A DNA stretch of 64,000 nucleotides, from contig VJWM01000063.1 in assembly GCA_010909165.1 (NCBI GenBank), positions 310,001 through 374,000 on the forward strand, read 5' to 3'. Source of the DNA: Anthoceros angustus. Its lineage: Eukaryota; Streptophyta; Anthocerotopsida; Anthocerotales; Anthocerotaceae. The notes beneath the pieces are model-generated. The model was not told the origin of the DNA, ran no database searches, and was given only the letters and a program-made list of their open reading frames with translations. Position numbers and translations under genes: made by a program. Shown one piece after another: positions 11,337 to 23,009 of the stretch (positions are counted from its first letter, which is position 1; each line of letters starts with the position of its first letter).

Positions 11337-12910
11337 CAATGGAGGCCGGGAGATGGGGAGATCACTCTAAGCATGGGTGTCCGCAACCTCGGGGCTACGG
11401 GCGTGGCAGTGCGTGTGTCATCACCCCTAGGAGGCGTCGTGCACAACCCAACAAGGGTCGGGGACGGGGATAGCGTTAATGCCCTCCATGGGACAAGCAT
11501 CGCGAGCGCGAGGCGCCCGATCCTCTTCGGCGGCGATGCCACCTAGGCATCCTCGGGATGTCGTGAGTTAGTTAGGATCTGGAAGAGAGAGGCTGTCTGT
11601 GTATCCATGCCAAGTGTGTGGTCGCGAGCTAGCGGGGAGAAATGTCTAAGAGGCCGCCGATTCTTCTTGAATATCAGCCTTTGGGTTTCGTGCCTTGGGA
11701 GTGGGGATTGTGTGTGTTGTGTCCTTGTATGCGCGCACATGTAGGGAGACGGGCCGGGGCACTCTCCTTTGTCACCGGGAGGGTGGCGGGAACTGGGTTG
11801 CCAGCTTGTGTGAGCTCCCTTGTCGTGGTTGCAAGCTTGGTGAAGACGGGTTGGTGGAGTGGTCACGGAGAGGACTCCGGCGTGGAACCAAGGCCGGGGA
11901 CAACGGGCGCAAACCGTGGAGCAGGAGGCTAGCTATCCGGGCCTTGTCGGGACCAGGCAAACAAAGGCAGGCGCCAAGGGTCATGAATTCCAAGGTGTGT
12001 TGTTGAGCGTGGACGTGTCGTGACATCGCAGAACTAGTGAGATGAGGCTAACAAGTAGGAAGCGTGGATGCCTTTGGAGAGTTGCAAAATGCGGTGCCTG
12101 CATGCCGAGGTGGGCCGCGGGGAGCTGTTGGGGACGGAGTAGAGTGAAGGTGAGTTGAGACTTGAACGTTGTGTCAGCGGGGCTGTGCTAGTTAGGGTGT
12201 CGCTGAACCCACAGTGTCGATAAACCGCTGAAACTGGTGAGCTTCCGCCATCATCGTGTGAGAGTGCGGTGAGGAGTGAGGAGGTTTAGCTCTTTTAGGA
12301 GAAGAAGGCAGAATAGAGTTACCCAACACAAATTACATAAAATTTTTTTTGTTGTTGCTGTAAAGTCAGGGATGCCATATACTCATGAGAATGAAAGACC
12401 TTCCTCTTCGGGGTGGAACATGTTTCTCTAGGAATTGCACCATCAAAGTCTGATTTTAAACTTGACATTTGCATAGTTATGTAACGAACAAGCTATTCAA
12501 CGTTGGCAACTCAATTACTTGCTCAGTGCCAGTCATGTGGTACACACTCAATTTTCGTGCTAAGTAGTTTTGCTCTTTCTTGTTATATTGTGGTACTGCT
12601 TTAAGCTGGTTGACCATATGGATATGTGCACTTCCAAAGCAGACTCCATTTTCCCTTTGTCAGCCTTCTTTGATTCTCTGCATTTGACATATCGTGCATT
12701 ATTTCAGCATCTTCTCGGGGAGTCATTTCACTAAATATCGACCATGTAGGATGCAAAGCTCATGACATTATGACCAAGTCACTTCCCAAGCACAAACATT
12801 ACACCCATGTTAAAGGTCTTGGGTTGATAGACTCCTCTACTTATTTCAAACCAACCTCATGACATAGCTTACATTGGGAGGGCCTTTCTACATAGTCCTG
12901 ACTGCTCCTA
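11337..12910 (+). repeat. Tandem unit 2: deletion-riddled copy of unit 1
   Basis: Repeats unit 1 in the same order: leader (11337-12366, against 7797-9002), start of Copia pol (12367-12740, against 9003-9480) and pol tail (about 12760-12910, against 11130-11300). RT and RNase H are missing between the last two. The leader and pol-start differ from unit 1 mainly by many short deletions, whereas the final 150 bp tail is almost identical. No open frame is left. Confidence 0.7.
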
Positions 12911-12915
12911 GATTC

Positions 12916-13266
12916 CTACTCGCAACTTTTGAAGTCCCTTTTTCCAGGAGTCTCTCTGCCAGGACGCAATTCAATGGATGAAGCTTCAGCTAGCAACTTA
13001 ATCGTGAACTGCTGAGACAAGGCTGTGCTCTTCACCTTTTTCATCTTTAGTGGGAGTCGGGCTAGGGCATCTCTCTTTGTAGTGCGGTAGCCACCTTCTT
13101 CATCTTCATCTTCATCTTCATCTTCATCTTCATCTTCATCTTCATCTTCATCTTCATCGGTGAGGCATCTTTCTAAGGTCGAAGGACCAGGCTGGAACGC
13201 CAACAGCTCTTCCAGCTTTGCTGTTCTTCCCTTGCCACCTTCAGGAGTTCCTTTAGCTCGTCGCAC
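12916..13266 (-). pseudogene. Gag-like fragment with Asp-Glu repeat
   Basis: A minus-strand frame starts MRRAKGTPEGGKGRTAKLEELLAFQPG and contains an alternating Asp-Glu run of about 20 residues, produced by a hexanucleotide microsatellite. A basic stretch (PLKMKKVKS) follows. The start codon and composition are compatible with a retrotransposon gag, but there is no zinc knuckle and the identity is uncertain. Confidence 0.3.
13095..13158 (+). repeat. (CTTCAT)n microsatellite
   Basis: About ten uninterrupted copies of the hexamer CTTCAT, read as alternating Asp-Glu codons on the minus strand. Confidence 0.95.
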
Positions 13267-14098
13267 TTGTCCATGGTAGCTTATAGATGCCAGAGCAAGG
13301 TTTTGTCCGTGGTTGTGATGCGTACTCTTGTCGCCATAGAGGCTTCATCCTTTGGCTCCACTGTTGGGCGCCCATACCCAGGGCGTGCGTCCTACATCGG
13401 CTTCTCTACACTGCTCTTGTCACTCTCCACGTCCTTGGCCTCAGCCTCCCTCGCTCGTTTCCACAGTTTTTTGTCCGAGCCATCTTCTGCAGAGTCGCAA
13501 GGGTTACCACAAGGGTTGCGGCGGTGGCAACTAGCACAAGGAATCCTCGGTCTGGCATCTCTCCTGCCGCTACCATCTCCACCGACATGATTAATGTGTG
13601 CCTGGGAAGCTGGAACGTTGTCACGTTCTTCTACCTGGCTTTCTGGATAGGGTTACATTGTGTGACGAGTTTAACCCATCTAGGTTAAGCGGGAGTGTTG
13701 AATAGATAACCTACCTAGGGTTAAATATATATAATCTTCATAAGACTTAGTCAATCAACCCACGTGTATATAAGATAGTTTTGTTTTCATTTAATTACAC
13801 TCAGCCTTTTTTTATCGCTCCTTGCCCTTTTGCATGCTTGAATAATTTTTGTGCAATCCATGCTCGGGATTTTGACATGTCTTAACAAAAGTTTCTTGGC
13901 AAAGTCCTCCATATCTCAAAGCACCTCATCTCAGGAACTATCCAGCTCAAAAGACTGTAGCATAAGTACATACTACAAAAGTATTTCTCAATTGTTTGAG
14001 CTCACTTGGAAATATGTAGAATCCATTATTATTCGATGATTTATAAACTTCTTTCTCTCCATTCAGCTTAAATAGAGTAATTGTGAGAAACTTCACAA
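13267..14098. other. Intergenic; possible LTR edge at 13690
   Basis: 13267-13650 has open frames on both strands without recognisable domains. At 13683-13700 a purine-rich run (AAGCGGGAG) is followed by TGTTGAATAG, the usual look of a polypurine tract next to a 3' LTR, but the opposite LTR end was not found. 13700-14098 is AT-rich and leads into the coiled-coil gene. Confidence 0.3.
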
Positions 14099-17000
14099 AT
14101 GGAGGAATGTGAAGATGCTGCAAATGGAGGTTGGAAACTAGTTCAATCTTTATCAATGGCAACTAGTTCAAAACATAGTAAAGATTTCAAGTACAAATTT
14201 AAGGATGGTATGCGAGATATCTTCAATACAAATGTCATTGAAGATAAAGAGAATGATATATCTCATTTGGAACTTGACAAGAAGAATTCATCAGGACATA
14301 TGGAAGATCAACTACCAATTTCAAAATCTTATCAAATGGAGCTTTCGTAAGCTCTTCGTATTTAGTTTGATTGATGTGAGAACTATATGAAAGACAAGAA
14401 AGATTCATATTGTTAATATGGCATGTAAAATTCTGCAGAAAGAATGATCAGGTTGGGTTGAAAGAGATTCAACATTTGCTTAGTGATGCAACTCCAAACC
14501 TTGCAAATCAATCCTCTATTAGACTTGGGACTTCTTCGAATACTCAAGCAATATCTTGTGCACGAGGAGATGGTACATGCCAATAAAAACTATACTAAGA
14601 TAGCATGTAGTCAAACTTTATGAGAGAAATGTTTGATTTAGTCATTTTTATCAAAGTTATTATGTTAAGTATTGCAGCTATGGAAGGAATATGATGAAAA
14701 ATATAGTGACACACTTAAGCATAAAGAAGTGATTTAGCTCTTTTACTTTCGAGCAATCTTAACAAAAAGATTAAATATTTTTTAATATTTCAAAAAAAGG
14801 CAAACAAGATTTTCCATGTCTTAAGATTGCTCAATCTGGAAAACTCTTTTATGTCAAGAATGATGAATGGGGAGAACAAGTAGATGTTTTATCCTTGTTA
14901 CCAGATGACACAACTATGATGCATGAATCACATGAGATGTTTTTCACTGATGAAAAGAATACAAGTTCATCCCAAGTGGAAACTTCACCAGAAATTGAAC
15001 ATTCCTCGTTTCTTCTTGGTAAGCATATATTGACAATCTCTTGTTTTTTACTACTGTGATTATTACTCTTTATAAGTATCATCTTATCGAGAACATGATT
15101 CTAAGGTATCAGGTAGAAGGGGTCGAAGAGTTCCTATAGCTGGTCGAAGGCAGTTTAGTAATACAACACATCAAACTACAAAAAAAGAACAATCAAGTGA
15201 ACTGAATAGTAGGTTGAGGCATATTCATAGGTATCTTAAACAATCAATAACCCAAATCCAGCATTTTTATCACCCATCTTCTAACTTTGTCTACCCAAAT
15301 TATATTGCAAAAATTTATTTTAATATATTTTATCCAATTTTGTGCTATTGCAGTCCACCTTTCCAATTCGAAGCAATTTCAAGCAATGAGGTACACTAGC
15401 TCAATACATGTTTTAAGGTTCAATTACAATAATGGTGGGATTCATTTGTTCCTTGTATAAGTGAAAAGTTATGAACTAAGTAATATAATGCTTCAATCTA
15501 ACACTGAACAATTTAAGCTTACCTCATGGATGTATTGCTGATAAACAAATTGGGAAAGAACGTGACCAACTATATTCCGATTACTATCCAGATAATCTAG
15601 CTAAACTTGATTCTCATGTAACTCTATTGTCACAGGCAGAACCAAAGGAACATGACTTAGGATTTAAGGAAAAAAAATGCGTGTCACCAGATTCTGATAT
15701 CGAATCACAAAAAAATAACACATCAAATGATGTGAAAAAACTTAGAGAAGAGAACGTATCTCTTAAGCAAGTCCTACTAAAACTTGAATACGACAAACTA
15801 AAAATAGAAAAAGATCTTTCTGAATTTAGACAAAAATATGATATATCAGACTTGGAAAGATTCACAGAAGAAAAAGAAACTATAGAGCTCGCCACTAAAT
15901 CTTTGGCCTCAGAATTAACATCTTTACAAAGCAATTTGTACTTAGCAGAGGAACGACTTTGCTCTATGCAAAAACTACACGATCATAAGGTAAGATAGGA
16001 TGTCATATTATTTCAACCATGTCAAGATCTTAATGTACACTCTTTACCGACTAAAAGAAGTTGTACAATACTAATAACTTCAAAGTGTACAAAGTCGTTT
16101 AGGGTTTAGGGTTGCTTGGTGGATGTCTTAAAGGAGACACATGGACTAAAAGAAGTTGTACAATACAAATAACTTCAAAGTGAATACCTTACCCTCCTAA
16201 TATTCTTGATAGGTGGATGTCTTAAAGGAGACACATGCTCGTGAATTAAATGCAAAAGAACAACAATTTGGTATTGAGGTATGATTTTCCCTAACTCTAC
16301 TATAAAAAATTTAACCTTTGTATACAATTCATGATAAGTAAAATTACATTATGATTCAATGTTGCAAGAGTTTTTAATATAATATGTTATTTTTTTAACA
16401 AGAAATAAATGAGGGCATATTTAACACAATAGGTGATTTTATTACAAGTAATAAGTCAACTCCCATATTTTGTCCACATAGTTGAAGAAAGAGCTAACAC
16501 TTGGAGTGAATGAAGAATTGATAATATTGAAAACAATCATAACTTTTTGTATTGAAGAGGACAATTTTAACAGACCATAAAAATATTACCGAAAAGCTTG
16601 AACAAATTTTGAGTAAAGTGGAGAACTGGTTGGTAAAAGTAACTGAACTACAAACGGAGATGCTAGCTGACCGAAATATTCCTAGTCACGATAAATCAAA
16701 GTGGTTAGATATCCTTCTAGCATCTTCCAAACAACAGGAAACCTGGATTGCTAAAAAAGAAGAACAATGGAATGATTTTAGAACTCAGGTCAGTTAAAAT
16801 TAAATCAAGTTTTGCTACTTATTGTTCAACATGTAGAGCCAGTTCTAATGTATTCAACTACAAACTATGTAATTATTGTTTTTTAAATCCAGTTGGAGAC
16901 ACTATTACAACTATTTGTCGATCGGGCAAACGAGATGTCAAATCTTCAACACTTGGAACGAGAACATGTGATCAAAGAACACGCATACCTTGAAGAGCTT

Positions 17001-18666
17001 CAGGTATAATTTTGGTAAAGTCTTTATGAGTATAAAGATCATATACCCATAACCTGTATGGTTTTCCTCCAACCTATCATAAGGTAGAGGACATATCTTT
17101 TGTATGAAATAAAGTGCACCACTCTTAAAAATATATAATTCTAACAAGGATAAAGAGTTGGCTCTTTAGGAAACCATTAAAGTGCAGCACATGGAAGCAA
17201 AAGCTCTTTGTTCCACATATAAAAGACTTGAAGAAACATGTCATGCATGTACCCATGAACACGAAGCATGTTTTGCGAGGTGCATGGAGGTAATACCATA
17301 AATTTGATTATTTCCTCCAAGTTCGTAAACTTTTCAAATCTACATCCTCAAGAATGTATGCGTACATATACATATATTTGCATTTTATAAACAGGACCGC
17401 AGGCACAATGAAAGAGAAAAAGAGGCATTGCTTAGAATGAAAGAGCATGTAATGTTGGAGCAAGCTTCCATTGAGAGAAAGGCTATGGATTATGCCTCTC
17501 ATATGCAAAGTGGTACATCAACATATTTAATGCTACATTTTTTCTTTCCTAGTTGAGTACAAAAAAGGGGTACAAAAAACATATAGAAGTTTGATAGAAC
17601 ATTATGGTCTGCAAATATTGGTCAGAGAACGAAGAAATTCAAAAAAGACGTGATGAATTAGAACGAGTAAGAGAAATTGCTTGTGAGATTGTACAAGAAG
17701 TCCAAGAAGGAAAACATGAGCTTCATGTACAACTGCCTACTTTTAGACATAAATCAGGAAATAATCTAGATGCTTCAGTTATACAGGTATGCATATGAGA
17801 TGATGTTATAATTTTATATTGAAAAAACTTATCTCACACTATAGTGATTATAAATTTCCCGTATGAAGGAGGCAAATATTGATAAAAAATGTAGAATTGA
17901 CAATAGTGAAATGCGTATCATGACGATGGAAAGAAACAAATCAGAAATGAATAAGGAAGCTTCGAGAACAATTCAAGAAAAAATTTTGCTCCAGGATTCC
18001 TTACAATATATCACGGGAGCATGTAGCGCTAATGCTAACAGGTAGTACTAAATCTTGAAAAATTAGTTGGAAGCATATGTTTTTGGTTCAAAGCTAATTA
18101 GCTGATAAAATATTTTTTAATATAAATATTTATTTTATTGCATGATTTTTAAGACCTCTTAGTATTTTATGTAGGTTATTCAGATTATTATTTATTCATT
18201 TTTTTAAAATTTTCAGGAGATATACACCAATATCTCGGGTTAATGTTTCCCAAAACAAGAGGTTTGAAAACAATATGAATCCGTCTTTGTCATTAAGGCA
18301 ACTCCTAACATGTATACCCAATGTATGGACTCTTTCTCCATTAAAAGACCCTAATACATCACAAATACAAAGTGGAGAGTTCCATAATGGAAGTAATCAG
18401 GTACACATTTTAGTTTTTTTTGAATAATATTTGAATAATATTTTATATAATGAAATTTTACAACTGGAGATTAATTTTAGATATTTCTAATAAACAAAAA
18501 TATTTGAATTCCTAACCATTTGTATGTTTATCTAGAATTCATATCCCTAAAATAGATTATATACTTTCAGGGCTCTATTACACTGAAATCACAAGAACTC
18601 TTTCTAGAAGAGGCTAGTAGAGCTCTACAAGAGAAATTACGCAATAGAAGAACAATTCATATATAA
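14099..18666 (+). CDS. Unidentified coiled-coil protein, 15 exons
   Basis: I do not recognise this gene. Fifteen exons can be joined in frame with GT-AG introns: 14099-14346, 14439-14572, 14800-15018, 15077-15212, 15354-15390, 15636-15989, 16213-16278, 16558-16788, 16893-17003, 17170-17289, 17395-17509, 17626-17786, 17869-18041, 18217-18400 and 18571-18666. Together they give about 794 residues ending TIHI-stop. A possible 24-nt micro-exon lies at 16482-16505. The N-terminal third is polar, with a basic patch (SGRRGRRVPIAGRRQF). The middle and C-terminal parts are long Lys/Glu/Gln-rich coiled coils, with a Cys-rich spot (ETCHACTHEHEACFARC) and a terminal EEASRALQEKLRNRR. There is no signal peptide, membrane segment or catalytic motif. 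Exons and introns are much more AT-rich than the neighbouring genes. The consistent phases argue for a real gene. A centrosomal, ciliary or meiotic scaffold is conceivable but untested. Confidence 0.65.
16050..16236 (+). repeat. Imperfect 93-bp tandem duplication over exon 7
   Basis: The segments ACTAAAAGAAGTTGTACAATAC (16051 and 16144) and GTGGATGTCTTAAAGGAG (16119 and 16213) each occur twice, 93-94 bp apart. The second copy supplies the start of the exon at 16213; the first is a partial exon copy in the intron. Confidence 0.8.
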
Positions 18667-19030
18667 AATCATGGAAGTTTGTAAAAGAAGGAACTTTCTT
18701 TGTTAAAAAGAAAGAACAAGGAACCCTTCTCAAGGTGAGTGGCAACGCGCCTAATACGTACAAACTATAGACATAAAAATCGGTTGTGCAAAACTATAAT
18801 GTGAAGTGAGGACAATACACAGAGGCACGAAGTCAATATATTGCTCGAGAAGTTGATCATTGTCTATGTGGCACATGAGGTCTACCCCACCTTCTCGCCG
18901 GTTTTTTTTCAATGTTTTTTTTTCTTTTCCTCTTTTCTTTCTACTAGTTTATGACCTATTGAAGTTTGTAGTCCGGGTTTAGGGCTCATGGCTGAAGGTG
19001 TACGATATACATAAGCGTCTAGCTTGGAGG
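18667..19030. other. 3' flank of the coiled-coil gene
   Basis: Non-coding, with a T-rich run near 18900-18935. I see no gene. The non-LTR fragment starts close to 19030. Confidence 0.4.
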
Positions 19031-20045
19031 GAGTGTTGATATGCTATACGTACAGTTGGATGGCCAGAGCTGACTTCTATCTTGTCTAGGGTGACCAAGT
19101 CTCGGTGGCAGACATGATGGTTATTGATCTTACATGGGAATTATCATGCCGTGTAAGACTAATCTCTGCACTTGGGTTTAGTATTTGATTAGCATTAATT
19201 AATCTAATTACCTATCTTTAAGTAAATAATTAGTATTAATAATCTATCGCGCTTATGTTAACTAAACACTGATTAGTGTTAATTAAACATAGTTAGCAAT
19301 AGCTAAATGGATAAGCTCAAGTAATATGCTTTAGCATATTCCTTCCATATTATACTATATTCTTAGGATATTTCCGGCATTTGCTGATGTGAATAAGATA
19401 TCTTAGGAATATGTTGATGCTAAGGGCTAGTATATATAGACCCTTTCACAGAGGACAAGCTCAGATCATAGCTTGTCCTTTAGATATGCTATGCAAGAGT
19501 GTTGTGAGGAGGCCAAAGATATGACTCCAAGAGCGACATGTGAGGAATTTGCGTGCTGTTCTCGTGGGGAGAGTTTGTTTGTGCTACGACGTGTGAGTTA
19601 CTCTAACCTATTGTTATTGGTTTGCACCTATACTTGCGTATTAGATTTGTTCTGCTTAATTGTCTATTGAGGAAGTGCTCATATGAATGCAAGTGCTTAC
19701 CTCGTGCGACAAAATCCACCTTTGAACAAGTTATCCTAAGCTGGCTAGTTTGGGTGGTAGTTGAAACGGCAGCTTCCAAGGCTACTAAGTATAGGGGAAT
19801 GCACATATGCCACCTCTTCCTCCCGCTTGCCTTGGAAACTTGTGGCTAAAGACTTTGATAAATTTATCAAGTCATGTGCTAAAACATACCATGGAAGGAG
19901 ATATGGAGCGAGCTACCTCTCTCCTATTTCACACCGTTCTTTTGGCAGTAAGTTTTCATTGCCCTTCAAAGGGCACTTGTAAGAGCTATCTTACGGACAA
20001 CAGAGACTGATGGAGATGCGTCCTCGACTAGTTTAGTAATATAAA
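19030..20045 (+). mobile_element. Non-LTR element fragment a, split by element L
   Basis: Before the L insertion the frame reads DFYLV-x-GDQVSVADMMVIDLT. After it (19712 onward) the text STFEQVILSWLVWVVVETAASKATKYRG, then FLPLALETCG and KDFDKFIKSCAKTYHGRR, continues the same domain. It matches fragment b at 21430-21860 (VDVFLIRGN, VADVVVMDPTRNSFCEHV, FIPLSIETHG, KDFSRLIKDCAKAYHSR). This is the C-terminal endonuclease-like domain of a non-LTR retrotransposon. Only the 3' end is present, and frameshifts are visible. Confidence 0.7.
19142..19711 (+). mobile_element. Element L copy 2
   Basis: A 570-bp copy with start TATCATGCCGTG and end CTCGTGCGACA, a TATA-like run at about 19431-19438 and the stem GAGGACAAGCT / AGCTTGTCCT at 19451-19479. 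It interrupts non-LTR fragment a. No convincing target duplication is left at its borders. Confidence 0.75.
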
Positions 20046-20269
20046 TTCAATCTCCCAAGTTGTCATAACCTCCGAGTAGGTGACTTTAGACAGGTGGAGC
20101 TTAGACATCGCAGACAGATTTTGCATAAATAATTCCATAAATGCTCGTGGTTGGATGCTCCTAAGCCAGTAAAAACATTCTCCGAAGACAAAAATCTTGG
20201 GAGAGGCGGGACGCCCGTGTTTTACCAATTTGTGTGCAAGAACAAGGCCTCAGGCTGAGTGGTTGAGGT

Positions 20270-22140
20270 AGATCTTAAAAGCATCTTTACATGTTTCTAT
20301 GTTTCTGTCCGCTCTTCCTATGGTTCACTGTCTACCCTTTACTTTCAGCACGGACCATCTAAAGGAAGGGGTTATTGTACTGGACTCGGCGACCGGCACG
20401 AGGGGGTGCCCTCTTTGCCATTGCGCACTGCAGGGCCCTGACCCTTAATGTCGGTGCATCGAGAGTGTCTCTTTCCGTCCGTGGTGGATGACACTCATAT
20501 CTTAGAACCCGGGGGCAAGGTCAGGGAAGCTTTCACACTCTTCTCCTCAGAGCTCTCCCAACTGGGTTTGAGGGTCGAGATTCTGAAGTGCATTACTCCC
20601 TCTCTTCAATTTCCTGGAGGGGCGGGGGGCGGGGGAACATTGTTCCTTCGCAGGGACTTTGCGTCTTGGGGGTCCTCGTGGGACCCCTGGCCTTTATTCA
20701 TGGTTTTGTGGATGGGGCTTTGAAGGAGGACTTGGCCCACATTGGCGACCTATTTCTATTAAGGGACCCTCATGTGGCATTTGGTATCCTTTGGTCCTGC
20801 TTGGTGCGTCGGTCGGGTTATCTCACCAAGACGGTGGCTCCCTCCCTAGCTTTTTTATTAAGCCTGCGGAATTTTGATCTACAGATTATGCAGGCACTTG
20901 GAGACATTATGGGGCCGGGGACCTTTGAATGTGCCGCAGGGCGCTTTGTGCAGCAGCAAGCGTCCCTTCCTATCGCTTTTAGGGGCACAGGTCTGCTGGC
21001 AATGGAGGCCTTGGCACCGGCAGCCTTCCTTGGGATTTGGGCCCTCGCTGCCCCCGTCTTCACCTCTCGTTTCTTAATCCGGGATGTTCCCCTCTTGGAG
21101 GCCTTTGTCTCGGGCGTTGAGGAGGGGGCCTTCTCTTGGTAGTCTTCCCTTAAGTTGGCTAGGGACTCCCTTTCCTCCGAGGCTAGGGCGGCCATGCATT
21201 CCTTTTCCGCAGCCTGTTCGTGCCCGCATCTGCTTTTGCTTGGGGAAGGGAGCAGGCTCCTAGCTTCTGGCTCGGCCTTGTATCCAGGCGTTTCGAATCG
21301 CATCAGCTTCTTTTTCTACTACGATGAGGTTCTGCCTGGGTTTGGTCCAGCGTCTGGCCTGTTCTCTCTCAACCTTCAGCTGTGGGGCCCCCCTCGACGA
21401 CTCAGGGTCCCACTTGGCTTGCTATCCAATTGGAGGACAACATATCGCTACGCATGACATCATTCGCGACGTCATGTTCTCAATGGCCAAGGAGAGCGGT
21501 TATTTTCCATATAAGGAGCGTCCATATACCCTACGCAATGGGGTGTCACTCAGGGTGGATGTATTTCTCATCCGGGGGAACTAAATCTCTGTTGCGGATG
21601 TTGTCGTAATGGACCCCACCCGGAACTCCTTTTGTGAGCATGTCATCATCAATCCTCCGGGCTGGGCAGCAGAGGGATGCGCGACTGCCAAGGTACAAAA
21701 GTACACACCTCTACAAGATGGCCATGCCTTCATCCCCCTCAGCATTGAGACTCATGGGGCTATGGGCAAAGATTTTTCCCGGCTCATTAAGGATTGTGCT
21801 AAAGCCTACCATAGTCGTTGGAACGGGGTGGGTCTCGCTCTTTCCTGGGCAGTGGCTTTCTTCTAACATCAAGTATCCATCGCCCTGTAGAGGGCGCTGG
21901 CTAACGCTATTTACAAGACGGCATCGAGCGTAGGAGATGTAGTGTCATCGGCACATGTTGTAGGTACTAGGCTTTTCCTCATGGGACCGCGACATAATCG
22001 GGGCGGTAAGTAGCTTCGGGGTTGGCATTCGTAGGGGCTAGCCCCCCTGGCTCTTACCCCTTTAGTGGGTTGTCCCCCTTCGGTTCCGGGTAGATGGGTT
22101 TTCCCATCTCTTCTTTTTAATAAAGTCTCCATTGTTCTTT
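20270..22140 (+). mobile_element. Non-LTR retrotransposon b, 5'-truncated (RT plus endonuclease-like domain)
   Basis: The longest copy of this family in the window. 20270-20450 holds degraded RT palm (YGSLSTLYFQ). 20460-20590 carries the catalytic motif C as VVDDTHILEP, then SSELSQLGLRVE. Next come the thumb and connector (LGVLVGPLAFIHGFV, AFGILWSCLVRRSGYLTK, QASLPIAFRGTGLLAMEALAPAAFLGIWALAAP). The C-terminal domain reads ATHDIIRDVMFSMAKESGYFPYKERPYTLRNG, then RVDVFLIRGN, a stop, VADVVVMDPTR, and FIPLSIETHGAMG. The last non-coding part (about 22020-22130) has GGGGCTAGCCCCCCTGG and AATAAAGTCTCC near 22122. Several frameshifts and stops make it dead. The family assignment is from motif order and memory. 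Confidence 0.75.
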
Positions 22141-22220
22141 CCATGTTTCGGCGTGTACACACATCCATGGCACTGATTTTTGTAAGATAAAATTCCAAAT
22201 GGCCACCGTCCCCGAGCATA

Positions 22221-22749
22221 TAGTCGGTCCCCCCTAATTGGGAACTCTATAAATGGGATTCCTCTCTAAATGGGACCTCCCATCTTACTCCCTTTAGTTT
22301 ACAATGTAAAAAATGGGACTTTTCCCTAAATGGTAATTGGGACCTTTGTCCCCCCTTGAGAAACATACATTCATGTGAGTTTCACCTCCCTAAATGAGAT
22401 TTTTGATTTTTTTTAGTAAAAAAATTAAAAAAACTAAAAAAGAATCGATTATTTCAGAGCACAATAGACTTTTCGGTGTGATTGAAGACTCCTAAGCTAA
22501 GCTTTTTCCTTTATGATAGGTACAGGTTTTTTAATGCTGCTTAGAGAGAGTGCTAGTTTTCAAGCAACTATGTAGAGAAGTGGTAAAAGTTGTTTTTAAT
22601 GAAACCTATCAATCAAAATTAAAATTTTTTTGAATATTTTTAAAATTTATAATAGTTTTATTTTTTAAATAGGAAAAATATAATCGGGACGCCTCCCTTA
22701 ATGGGACCTCTAGCACTCCGAACCAGGCCCAATTAGGAGGGGTGGACTG
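22221..22749. mobile_element. MITE-like DNA transposon, pogo/Tigger type
   Basis: Terminal inverted repeats match: the left end TAGTCGGTCCCCCCTAATTG corresponds to the right end read on the minus strand, CAGTCCACCCCTCCTAATTG. Both ends are flanked by TA (22219-22220 and 22750-22751), consistent with a TA target duplication. CAGTC-type tips plus TA duplication are typical of pogo/Tc1-mariner elements. The interior is non-coding, and near the left end has several copies of AATGGGAC/T (22253-22345), repeated once near the right end (22697). It is 529 bp long with no transposase, so it is non-autonomous. Confidence 0.75.
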
Positions 22750-23009
22750 TAGTTTGGTCAAGTGTCCCCAGCTTCAAACCTCCCAAAAAAATTCACGATC
22801 CCTAAACGATGGCGATCCCTAAACGATGGGCGAACGACTCAAATTGAGTCGGTTCGTCCTTGTGAGGTTGATAAAAACTAAAGCGTGTGTGCAAAATAGC
22901 TACTTTGTCCGCCCACACAGCCGTAGTTTTGGATTTGCGTTGTTGTGCTGCTCTGCCCTGCCGCCTGTTTCTTCTGCCGCTGTTGGCCGGCCTGAATGCG
23001 GGTGTCGCG

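Noticed and set aside
15518-15635. Longer version of coiled-coil exon 6, starting at 15518
   Set aside because: It also keeps frame if the 37-nt exon at 15354-15390 is skipped, but the small exon has strong splice sites and fits phase with a start at 15636. It could be an alternative form.
20246-20335. Possible tRNA or tRNA-derived SINE (GGCTGAGTGGTTGAGG looks like an A box)
   Set aside because: The putative B box (GGTTCACTG) is poor and no cloverleaf or acceptor stem could be drawn. It overlaps the start of non-LTR copy b.
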